Assembly (NCBI RefSeq): GCF_001375535.1
Contig: NZ_LN831197.1
Span: 2,320,240-2,384,239 of the forward strand
Direction of reading: 5' to 3'
Source: Bacillus niameyensis
GTDB lineage: Bacteria > Bacillota > Bacilli > Bacillales > Bacillaceae_C
DNA length: 64,000 nt
How positions within the stretch are numbered: the first letter of the stretch is position 1; each line of letters starts with the position of its first letter. Shown piece after piece: positions 16,221-23,460 of the stretch. Both the position numbers and the translations under genes were made by a program. The notes below the pieces were generated by a model. It did no database searches. It saw nothing but the letters and a program-made list of their open reading frames with translations, and was not told where the DNA came from.

Positions 16221-17612
16221 CTATATCCCCGGCATCAAGATCTTGAATTCATTCCCATTTATAGTACAATCAAAAGCAAAAACAGGCTGATAATAGCCTT
16301 TAGAGTCCAAGTAATAGCTTAGCTCTACATCATGGATTTTCATCGTTTCGATTTTTCCACTTTCAGGGTAATATTGAAACTTACCTTTTAAAATGTCCTC
16401 GTACGCTTCTTGTTCACTTTTAATTTCAATATCCTTTACCTTGTCATAGGTAATTAAGCGATTGTCAATTTGCTTCACTGTGCCGTCCTTATAGTAGGTT
16501 GCCCCCAATGAACCATCGATCAACTGATCACCAAGGACCTTTTTATCAACCGTCCAGACATAGGAACCTGTATTAACTTTTTCAAATTCTGCATCTTGCG
16601 AGATCTGTATATCGAAATCTCTTAACTTTTCTTTTAAAATTTCTTCCTCAACATCGGTCGGTTCATTATCCTCGTCATGGCTTGAAAAATCTGTATATGA
16701 ATAACTTCCGTCTAAATAGTTGAACGAGATACTAACAAATTTTTCATCGCTAACTCTATAAATTACATCATCTGGATAGGAAATAACTTCCATGTTCGTT
16801 GTATCCATATTCATTTTCCGGAAAAATTTCTCAGCAAATTCATCTGCCGCCTTCTTTGTGTAACTTGGCGCTTTATAAACCGGGACTGTTTTTCTTTGAT
16901 CATCCAGTTGGATATCGATCATGGTCTCAACTTGTTTCATATTTATTTTATGTACTGGCATGATAGCAAGATTCCCAAATTCCTTGAAATGATAATATGT
17001 AAATACACTTCCAGATAGGATCAATACTAATAGTAAGGGTGCAAAGTAAGATAATGCCTTCATTATTCTTTTCTCTTTGATGTTAATAATACCCATGACG
17101 ATCCCATACCCGATGATCCCGCCAAGTAAATTATTAAATAAGTCATCGATATCAAATATGCCAAATCCGGTGATTAGCTGGATGCATTCAATCGCAAGCG
17201 TAAATAACGCTGCTGCGCCAATTGTCCAAACCGCCTTTTTAAAACGCGATCGATATAACGGTAAAAGGATGCCGAATGGTATAAACATAAGAATGTTAAG
17301 ATACAAGAACTGCCATTGCCTTACAGTAAATTCAAACCAAGCTTCACGATATGAACTAAAAAGCGATAATTCCATCCTGCTTTGATAATGGGAGCCTCTA
17401 CTCAAAAAGGTGACACCCATCACCATAATGATATAGCCAATCAACATTCCTCCAACTAACAGTTGTTTTTTCGGAAGCCTTCCCTTCCCTCCAAGGAATT
17501 TGCGATTAATGATTGTATATCCAATAAAAAAGACAACCCCTAACACAACGATGGCTGCGAATGCTAAGAAAAAATATTCCTTAAGCATTCCGATAATTTC
17601 TTGCAATCTCAT
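16221..17612 (-). CDS. VanZ-family membrane protein with C-terminal extracellular domain
   Basis: A 463-residue protein. Residues 1-210 contain about six membrane segments and the VanZ signature: 'LNILMFIPFGILLPL' followed by 'ECIQLITGFGIFDIDDLFNN' (20 residues shown) and 'LLGGIIGYGI'. The remaining 250 residues lie outside the membrane and contain 'YDKVKDIEIKSEQEAYEDIL' and 'YQPVFAFDCTINGNEFKILM', an arrangement like the YycI/YycH-type repeated fold, although I cannot prove homology. VanZ itself gives low-level teicoplanin resistance; the role of VanZ-plus-domain proteins is unknown. The gene has its own terminator and is about 50 bp downstream of the gene at 17664 on the same strand, so the two may be cotranscribed. 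Confidence 0.75.
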   Translation of the reverse strand: MRLQEIIGMLKEYFFLAFAAIVVLGVVFFIGYTIINRKFLGGKGRLPKKQLLVGGMLIGYIIMVMGVTFLSRGSHYQSRMELSLFSSYREAWFEFTVRQWQFLYLNILMFIPFGILLPLYRSRFKKAVWTIGAAALFTLAIECIQLITGFGIFDIDDLFNNLLGGIIGYGIVMGIINIKEKRIMKALSYFAPLLLVLILSGSVFTYYHFKEFGNLAIMPVHKINMKQVETMIDIQLDDQRKTVPVYKAPSYTKKAADEFAEKFFRKMNMDTTNMEVISYPDDVIYRVSDEKFVSISFNYLDGSYSYTDFSSHDEDNEPTDVEEEILKEKLRDFDIQISQDAEFEKVNTGSYVWTVDKKVLGDQLIDGSLGATYYKDGTVKQIDNRLITYDKVKDIEIKSEQEAYEDILKGKFQYYPESGKIETMKIHDVELSYYLDSKGYYQPVFAFDCTINGNEFKILMPGI

Positions 17613-17663
17613 TTCCTCACCCTATTTTCCCAATAATCTATCAACCTTTACAAGGGATGCCCT

Positions 17664-18266
17664 TTATATAACAAATTCAAAGCCAGTAGGTTTATCGAAC
17701 GGAACTTTATATTCCGTAAAAATAAGTTTGGTTTGAGATATGTCTTCTGGCAAGGTCGGCGATACAATAAAAGAATAAGACATATGGCCACCTGATCCAC
17801 TCCCAAAATCGTTCCGACAATCATACTCAACCTCTTCACCCTCTATAGAAAGTTTAAAATAAGTATGATCTTCAAAACCTGTATGGATTTCTTCTTCCGA
17901 ATTTTCCCGGTCAATCGTAAACTGAATCACACTCGCATTTTTATATTGCCGCATGAATGTGACTGAATAAAACACTTTGTCTTTTTCGAACGATTTTAAG
18001 ATCGGTATATTTTTAAGAAACCCCTTTGGATCTACAACAGGTTTATAAATGTCTTCATTTAGAAAGTCCATAAATACACTATTTAAAAACCCTTCATAAA
18101 AGTTGAACTGTTTTGACCATGCAGAAATGAGTTGTTTCGTTGGAAAACCAGGATTATTATCTGATAGGTCCTTCCGTTTTTTTATTAATTCGCATATTTG
18201 TTGATCGAGGTCTTTTATCCGTTGATCATAGTGATCTGTAGGTGGTTCAAATTCGTATCGTCTCAT
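17664..18266 (-). CDS. Hypothetical cytosolic protein
   Basis: A 200-residue protein that I do not recognise. AGGAGGTATTCTAT precedes the ATG, so the start is well supported. The N-terminal 35 residues form a charged helix ('YDQRIKDLDQQICELIKKRK'). The middle ('WSKQFNFYEGFLNSVFMDFL') is aromatic-rich, and the C-terminal half looks like beta strands ('VIQFTIDRE', 'HTYFKLSIEGEEVEYDC', 'HMSYSFIVSP', 'KLIFTEYKVPF'). There is no signal peptide or membrane helix. It precedes the VanZ gene on the same strand. No function can be proposed. Confidence 0.65.
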   Translation of the reverse strand: MRRYEFEPPTDHYDQRIKDLDQQICELIKKRKDLSDNNPGFPTKQLISAWSKQFNFYEGFLNSVFMDFLNEDIYKPVVDPKGFLKNIPILKSFEKDKVFYSVTFMRQYKNASVIQFTIDRENSEEEIHTGFEDHTYFKLSIEGEEVEYDCRNDFGSGSGGHMSYSFIVSPTLPEDISQTKLIFTEYKVPFDKPTGFEFVI

Positions 18267-18404
18267 ATAGAATACCTCCTATATCAAGGCAAACACAGCC
18301 CTAGTTTATTTGTATAGTAATGGGAATCGTACCCTTCACTAGTTTACCATACCCCTCTTTCTAATTATCTATTTTTCCACAACATTACAACAAAATAGAA
18401 AAGA

Positions 18405-18437
18405 GATTTACCTATCATTACTGCGATAGATAAATCC
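18405..18437 (-). terminator. Terminator of the sigma/anti-sigma operon
   Basis: GATTTACCTATC pairs with GATAGATAAATC (one mismatch) over an 8-base loop. On the minus strand CTCTTTTCTATTTTG follows. It begins 9 bases after the anti-sigma stop codon. Confidence 0.7.
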
Positions 18438-18445
18438 CTGTAAAA

Positions 18446-19438
18446 TTACTTCTTCAAATCAACTTCAAACGACTTATCTTCCATTACCATTTCGCCTTTT
18501 TCCATATTAATAAATGGGGTTAGTTTGATCTTTTGCACATCGTCCGCTATGGCAATAAAGCGATTATAATTTTCCTTCGTGCCTATGCTGCCGAAAAACG
18601 CCTGTAGTTCTTTCCCTTTATCATCTTCAATTTTAAAATAGATTTCATCTTCTGTTGGATCATTTACTATATAGGATAGTTTTGTAGAAACAGGTGTCAG
18701 TATCAATTCATCCACTTCTACCTTTTGTCCATCCGCTGTCACAAATTGATGGTGAATGGGAATCGTTTTAGTATGGGCCATCAAATTTTCAGCAGAGGCC
18801 ATAAATTCAAAGCTCCAAGTTCCTTCCAGTTCCTTTTGATCATCACTACGTTTCAAATCTTTGAAAACAATTTTTACTCGCTGGTCTTTCTTCGTCAATA
18901 AAGGACCTATTTCTTGAGTCCAAAAATATTGAACGTGTGAATTGGTGATTTCCTCCGGACCCCCTCCACCACCTAATGCGATTTCTTTACCATCTAAATA
19001 TACTTCAATATTTGTGTACCAGTTATAGGCCAAGTCCGAACCTTCTAGATTTGTATGAAAGGTGCTGCCAATAAGCAGTTGACCTTCGTCAAGGATTACT
19101 TCATTTAATGTCACTTTCATTCCCTGATCTTCCACAGTTTTCCCAAGAATCGTTTTATAATCTGTTAGACCCTCTTGTTGCGCTAAAACAAACTTTTCTA
19201 ATTTAGCCCCTATAATTGGAAGATCTGCCAATGCAAAATTGGAATTCATAGCTAGAGCGGAAATAAAAACAACAGCCGCAACAGCCGGTATGGCTACTTT
19301 CCTTCGCATTTTTCGAGTACGAATCTTCTTTTGGATTCTTTTTTTAATCCTTCCTTTTTCCAAATCGGTTAATGTTTCACCTTCAAATTCAGCAAGATCA
19401 ATAGTTTCATCATTAAATTGATCAAATCCCTGGTTCAT
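18446..19438 (-). CDS. Transmembrane anti-sigma factor (DUF4179/DUF5643-like)
   Basis: A 330-residue single-pass protein. Residues 1-45 form a cytosolic segment with a basic end ('IKKRIQKKIRTRKMRRK'), followed by one membrane helix ('VAIPAVAAVVFISALAM'). The extracellular part begins 'NFALADLPIIGAKLEKF', the pattern of DUF4179 anti-sigma proteins, and continues with beta-rich domains ('VTLNEVILDEGQLLIGSTF'). It follows the sigma gene by 16 bp on the same strand, which makes it the likely cognate anti-sigma factor holding that sigma at the membrane. The trigger is unknown. The operon ends at the terminator right after the gene. Confidence 0.8.
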   Translation of the reverse strand: MNQGFDQFNDETIDLAEFEGETLTDLEKGRIKKRIQKKIRTRKMRRKVAIPAVAAVVFISALAMNSNFALADLPIIGAKLEKFVLAQQEGLTDYKTILGKTVEDQGMKVTLNEVILDEGQLLIGSTFHTNLEGSDLAYNWYTNIEVYLDGKEIALGGGGGPEEITNSHVQYFWTQEIGPLLTKKDQRVKIVFKDLKRSDDQKELEGTWSFEFMASAENLMAHTKTIPIHHQFVTADGQKVEVDELILTPVSTKLSYIVNDPTEDEIYFKIEDDKGKELQAFFGSIGTKENYNRFIAIADDVQKIKLTPFINMEKGEMVMEDKSFEVDLKK

Positions 19439-19454
19439 ATGATCACCTCAGTCC

Positions 19455-19994
19455 TTAAAATTCACTAAACTTTTCTTTGTAAATCGTCCGCAATTTCTTC
19501 CGCCCACGAGATAAACGATTATAAATAACCGATTTTTCTACTTCACGCTCCATGGCAAGTTCTTCAATACTTTTTTGTTTAGCATAGTGGTCCAGAAATA
19601 ATAATTGATCTTCTTTTTTCAAATGGCTTAACAACTTTTCCGTGCGGCTGCTCCATCCATCCACATCAATATCAGCATTAGTACTGCCTACCATCTCTTC
19701 TTTAATTTCCAACTGGTCGAGGTATTTTTGATACTTCCTCAAATAATCGATTGCCTTATATTTCGCGATCCCTGCAATCCAATTTTTCAGCGGATTCTTA
19801 CGCGCATCATACCCATCGATATTTAGCCATATCGACATAAGAATATCGTCCATGCATTCATCCTGAACATGCTCTAATTGATATAAGTATTTACGAATAA
19901 TCGCTTTAATCAAGCCGCCATATTCGTCAATGACAGCATACAAACCCTTTTCATTTTGCTTTTTTAATTGTGAAACAATCCTTTCATCTTTCAT
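19455..19994 (-). CDS. ECF-type RNA polymerase sigma factor
   Basis: A 179-residue sigma-70 family protein. Region 2 is 'AVIDEYGGLIKAIIRKYL' with 'HVQDECMDDILMSIWLNIDG' and the DNA-melting segment 'LKNWIAGIAKYKAIDYLRKY' (20 residues). Region 4 has 'LFLDHYAKQKSIEELAMEREV' with the helix-turn-helix 'SVIYNRLSRGRKKLR'. The frame is open to 20057, but AGGAGGAGAG lies directly before the ATG at 19994 and the family start ('MKDERIVSQLKKQNEKGL') fits there. It is cotranscribed with the anti-sigma gene downstream, the usual stress-response arrangement in Bacillus. I saw no clear autoregulatory promoter. The bases from 19995 to 20284 show no gene. Confidence 0.88.
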   Translation of the reverse strand: MKDERIVSQLKKQNEKGLYAVIDEYGGLIKAIIRKYLYQLEHVQDECMDDILMSIWLNIDGYDARKNPLKNWIAGIAKYKAIDYLRKYQKYLDQLEIKEEMVGSTNADIDVDGWSSRTEKLLSHLKKEDQLLFLDHYAKQKSIEELAMEREVEKSVIYNRLSRGRKKLRTIYKEKFSEF

Positions 19995-20284
19995 CGCTCT
20001 CCTCCTATAAGGGCCCTTACATCTATTACTACGTACACAAAAAACGATTTCTATCAATTTTATAAAAGAATTTGGAAAGACACATAATAAAAGTGCTGGA
20101 TCACAGCGTACTATTTAAGAAGATTTTAAAGTAAGTGGGGAAAGGCGTTGCCACATTTTTCCCTTTCTAATAATCCATTGCGCTTTTTTAGTGGATTGGA
20201 CATTGTGGCGATAGTGAGAAGAATTTAGTGAGGTCAAAAGGTATGGGGAAGTCCAAAGTAATTAACTTTGAACATCCTCATTTT

Positions 20285-20481
20285 TCATTTGTTCTTTTCT
20301 TTCTTCAACATCTCAATAATTCGATCAAGCTTTTGATTCATTTCAATGGATTGATTGGTTTTGTTGCTGAATTTTGGCTTGATCTTCTAATAAATAACGC
20401 CAACGAAACGAAGAACAAGGGAATTAAAGCAATGATTACAGCAATAAATATAAAAGATAATACAGCTCCGTCAGCTTCCAT
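20285..20481 (-). pseudogene. Frameshifted small single-pass membrane protein gene
   Basis: AAAGGAGGTATTCCTA precedes an ATG at 20481. The first frame gives 'MEADGAVLSFIFIAVIIALI', then 'PLFFVSLALFIRRSSQNSAT', and stops at 20338 after 47 residues. In a different frame the same strand continues as 'NKTNQSIEMNQKLDRIIEML' plus 'KKEKNK' and stops at 20285. The two halves together look like a common Bacillus type: one membrane helix followed by a short charged coiled coil ending in 'LDRI.E.L.K'. A single-base indel near 20365-20385 would join them. It may still make the short form. Confidence 0.6.
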
Positions 20482-20588
20482 TAGGAATACCTCCTTTTCG
20501 TTATCAAGTTCTATGTAATGGTTTCTATATTGATGGAGAATGCTCCTACGTAGAGACCCTCTTGATTTAGCCTTTTTAAGTAAAGCAA

Positions 20589-20625
20589 TGCCAGTCCCAC
20601 ACTATAGTATACTGTGGGACTGGCA
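20589..20625. terminator. Perfect 13-bp hairpin
   Basis: TGCCAGTCCCACA and TGTGGGACTGGCA pair perfectly around 11 bases. It lies between the small broken gene and the nucleotidyltransferase gene on the minus strand, about 70 bases after the latter's stop, and no strong T-run follows. GTGCCAGTCCCAC-type hairpins also look like a dispersed Bacillus motif. Confidence 0.5.
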
Positions 20626-20696
20626 CTAAAATTTAGTTGCACATAAATGTTCCAAATGAATATAGTCTGTTACGCTTCAATAGATTAGGGGGCTAG

Positions 20697-21413
20697 TTAC
20701 CCATTGTGCAGCGAAATATTGCCAATCTGCTCAGTAATAACTTTCCATGTAGCATTCCAAGCTTCCACTAGCTTTTGAGCATCAGCGATCTCCCGAGGAT
20801 TTAGAAAAACATCCACTACATAAGGAATATAATCCTGAAGGGATGTAGGCAATGGATACTTCTGAACTTTGGTTAATGGTATATAATCAGCATGTCCTTC
20901 ATATACAAAAGACATTGCAATCGATTGCAATATATACTTCGCTACTAATCTACTACCATTTGTATCCAGATTTTTAAGGGAATTTATATCTTTCCCATCA
21001 TCCTTCAATATTGATAAAATAGCCATTGCACACTTCTCTTTTTCTGGAAGTTTTGGGAGGAATGTAGATGGGTGTTTACCGTAAAGTACTTCTGAGTCAT
21101 AGTAGCTGGAATACAACCAATATATTTTAGTATTCTCGTCCATTTCCATTAATCTTTGGTTCGCAATACGTTGGATGACTAAAGCCTCTCCACCCTTAAT
21201 ATTTCTTACAGTTTCCTCAACATGTTTCTTTACTAAATTATCTTCTTTAGTATGACTTTCGAAAGCAAGAACTAAATCTAAGTCAGATATACCCCAAACG
21301 GCATCTCCTCGGGCTACTGAACCCTTTATATAAATTGAATTAAGTCTAGAACCAAGGTGCTTAGAAAATTGTTGAACTACATAACCTGTTATTGGTTTAT
21401 AGCGGTTGTCCAT
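20697..21413 (-). CDS. Nucleotidyltransferase-domain protein (aminoglycoside adenylyltransferase-like)
   Basis: A 238-residue protein with the nucleotidyltransferase signature 'YIKGSVARGDAVWGISDLDL' near residues 28-47: GS, then the two metal-binding Asp residues in D-L-D. The C-terminal helical half ('AMAILSILKDDGKDINSLKN') fits the accessory domain of ANT-like enzymes. AGGGGCG lies upstream of the ATG. Such proteins add AMP to aminoglycosides or to other small molecules or proteins; whether this one confers resistance cannot be told. It is alone on its strand, with an AT-rich gap of 260 bp to the sigma gene on the other side. Confidence 0.75.
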   Translation of the reverse strand: MDNRYKPITGYVVQQFSKHLGSRLNSIYIKGSVARGDAVWGISDLDLVLAFESHTKEDNLVKKHVEETVRNIKGGEALVIQRIANQRLMEMDENTKIYWLYSSYYDSEVLYGKHPSTFLPKLPEKEKCAMAILSILKDDGKDINSLKNLDTNGSRLVAKYILQSIAMSFVYEGHADYIPLTKVQKYPLPTSLQDYIPYVVDVFLNPREIADAQKLVEAWNATWKVITEQIGNISLHNG

Positions 21414-21673
21414 TGTTTCGCCCCTAATTTTTCACTTAAAATGATTATAGAAAACTAGCTAAACAGTTGTGTCGTCAGGCTTCTACTAAAGAAAAGATTC
21501 GATAAAAATGATTGTATAAGTCAATTTTAACATACTACCTCCGATGAAATATAAGAGTTTTTAAAATGTTAAAAACCATAATCACAGATTAGCCCCTTAT
21601 CTGAGCGATCTTAAAAAAACTAGTAATTTTAAAAAATGAATGAACCAGCTCTAAGTTACAAACGTCTTGTTAA

Positions 21674-22258
21674 GTGAAGGGGGTGAGTCGGCTGGAAGAG
21701 TTTACAGATGAATTGTTGATTCAATGTAGTATACAAGGAGATCAGCAGGCATTCAGTGTTTTATGTCAACGCTATGAAAGTTCTGTGACTCGCTTAATCC
21801 GTTATCAAGTGAATGATACTGTGGCACGCGAGGACATTTTTCAAGAAACGCTACTGACTTCATGGCGTAACCTAAGCGTTCTAAATAAGCCTGACAAGTT
21901 CAAAAGTTGGATTCTGCAAATAGCGCGTAATAAGTGTAAAGATTACTATCGGCGTCAAAATCACATTGATCAGCCAATGGAATATGAAATATTGGAACAT
22001 AAGATTAACCGCCACGGTATTACACACCAGAAACAGGATTTATTAATTGAAAGGTTGTTAGAGGAATTGGAGCAAATGTCCCCTGCTGAAAAGCAATTAC
22101 TTCGATCATTCTATTTCAAAGGTATGACAGTAGCCGAAGTTTCCGTTAAAAGCGGAGTACCTATTGGGACTATTAAAAGTCGATTACACACTGCCCGACA
22201 ACACATTAGAAGAAAGCTGGATTTAAATAATGAGAGGAGTACAGAAGATGGACAATAA
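21674..22258 (+). CDS. ECF RNA polymerase sigma factor with overlapping partner gene
   Basis: A 194-residue ECF sigma factor. Region 2 has 'DQQAFSVLCQRYESSVTRLI' and 'REDIFQETLLTSWRNL', with 'FKSWILQIARNKCKDYYRR' as the promoter-melting part. Region 4 has 'LSPAEKQLLRSFYFKGMTVAEV'-like text (quoted approximately) and 'GTIKSRLHTARQHIRRKL'. The start is uncertain: GTG at 21674 is the earliest codon, and a strong AAGGGGGTGA begins inside it, so a rarer start slightly downstream is possible. Its last 11 bases overlap the next gene, giving translational coupling. No transmembrane anti-sigma gene is nearby, unlike the two other sigma operons in the window. Confidence 0.85.
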   Translation: MKGVSRLEEFTDELLIQCSIQGDQQAFSVLCQRYESSVTRLIRYQVNDTVAREDIFQETLLTSWRNLSVLNKPDKFKSWILQIARNKCKDYYRRQNHIDQPMEYEILEHKINRHGITHQKQDLLIERLLEELEQMSPAEKQLLRSFYFKGMTVAEVSVKSGVPIGTIKSRLHTARQHIRRKLDLNNERSTEDGQ

Positions 22259-23015
22259 AATCATTTATAATGAATTCCCAGAGAAATGCCCAATGATACA
22301 TGTACAGCCACTAGATAAAGAGACTATTACGATAGATTTCCCTGAATTACGCTGGTGGTTTGCTATTCCAGAGGTAGGGCATCAGTGCAAATGGGCACAG
22401 TTTAATGGTGCACAGGGTTTATTAGAAATCATTGTAGACATGAAGGCAACTAATGAGGCTGTCATACATGACATTCGTGGCGTAGAGTTTGAAGTGGCTC
22501 AGCATGAAAAAGGGAACGAATGGAAACCTAAAATAATGCATATGTATGCCCGACTTACTGAACAAACAGTCCAATGGTTGGCTATTTTTAATAAACAAAA
22601 CAATGTTAGAACGCTAAGAACATTTTTAGATGAAAATTTTGAAGAAGATTGGGGACCTGAGGAACAGCGTCTTATTTCTGGGAATGAAAAGTTCGGTTAT
22701 ACTATGGCAAATGTTCAAATTGGGCAGCAAAATTTCGAGTGTCTACGAATAGTGGAATTGGATCATCTGGGAAATGATGACCCTAATGAGGAAGGGATAT
22801 TAATTGAATCCTTTATTTCTGCCGAAGGCCGTGCCATTCTTACGAGAAGATATAATGGTCGCAAATGGGCACTGAAAGAGGGAGAATTTGCACAGGGAGA
22901 ACAACCTTGGGATGAGCGTTATCCAGACAACCACAAAATAACTTTAGCAGGGCAGACATACGTTCATTGGTACAATTGTATCTCTAGCGATGTGTTAAAA
23001 CTGCTCGTTGATTAA
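22248..23015 (+). CDS. Soluble protein coupled to an ECF sigma factor, unknown function
   Basis: A 255-residue protein starting 'MDNKIIYNEFPEKCPMIHVQ'. GAGAGGAG precedes the ATG at 22248, which lies inside the end of the sigma gene. It is rich in Trp and acidic residues ('LRWWFAIPEVGHQCKWAQF', 'NFEEDWGPEEQRLISG', 'QTYVHWYNCISSDVLKLLVD') and has no signal peptide, membrane helix or zinc-binding HxxxCxxC. The fold looks mixed alpha/beta. Because it is coupled to the sigma gene, it is likely a regulator, a cofactor or the main output of that sigma factor. I do not recognise the family. Confidence 0.7.
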   Translation: MDNKIIYNEFPEKCPMIHVQPLDKETITIDFPELRWWFAIPEVGHQCKWAQFNGAQGLLEIIVDMKATNEAVIHDIRGVEFEVAQHEKGNEWKPKIMHMYARLTEQTVQWLAIFNKQNNVRTLRTFLDENFEEDWGPEEQRLISGNEKFGYTMANVQIGQQNFECLRIVELDHLGNDDPNEEGILIESFISAEGRAILTRRYNGRKWALKEGEFAQGEQPWDERYPDNHKITLAGQTYVHWYNCISSDVLKLLVD

Positions 23016-23188
23016 AGGTTTAATGTTTCGGTAAAAAAGTCCGCGTCAAAAGTTACCTTATGCTTTTTATCAATGTTTAGGATTCTATGGAATTGGATGT
23101 TTTTCCAACGCAATATGAAACGAGAGTGTTTCTCTTGGCGCTCTCACCACTAATTCACAGAGGAACTCGCCACGAGATAAAGGCAAAT

Positions 23189-23398
23189 TCACTTTTGACG
23201 CCGGTAGTCGAATTTATCGTGGGGTATGACGAGAATATGACCATTGATTTCAACGGTCTCATGATCTAGCCAATGAATATTCGCTGTCTCCTCACGGTAA
23301 TTCCAATAAAATGCCCAGTATATTCCATAGCCAACTAGCCCAACAAAAAATAAACAAATTAGCCCAAAAACAAGCAAGACTTTTTTATATGTTTTCAA
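23189..23398 (-). CDS. DUF5412-like protein with an apparent internal deletion
   Basis: A 69-residue product. An N-terminal membrane helix ('VLLVFGLICLFFVGLVGYGI') runs straight into 'YWNYREETANIHWLDHETVE' and 'INGHILVIPHDKFDYRRQK'. That C-terminal end is the end of DUF5412 lipoprotein-like proteins, which are about 120-130 residues as I remember them. The region between helix and end (about 50-60 residues including the 'SPN..YTV.AYVTN.GAT' part) is missing, yet the frame is kept. A TTG start is preceded by GGTGATGGG. It is either a decaying gene or a trimmed functional variant. Confidence 0.6.
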   Translation of the reverse strand: MKTYKKVLLVFGLICLFFVGLVGYGIYWAFYWNYREETANIHWLDHETVEINGHILVIPHDKFDYRRQK

Positions 23399-23415
23399 CC
23401 CATCACCATCATTTA

Positions 23416-23448
23416 CAAACAGCCCTTGAAAGAATCAAGGGCTGTTTG
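23416..23448 (-). terminator. Terminator of the fucosidase gene
   Basis: CAAACAGCCCTTG and CAAGGGCTGTTTG form a perfect 13-bp stem with a 7-base loop, 13 bases beyond the stop of the minus-strand gene at 23461. It also separates that gene from the DUF5412-like remnant. Confidence 0.8.
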
Positions 23449-23460
23449 TATCTTATTTAT

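Noticed and set aside
23087..23269. 60-codon plus-strand frame
   Set aside because: It overlaps the DUF5412-like remnant on the other strand and has no ribosome binding site or recognisable composition.
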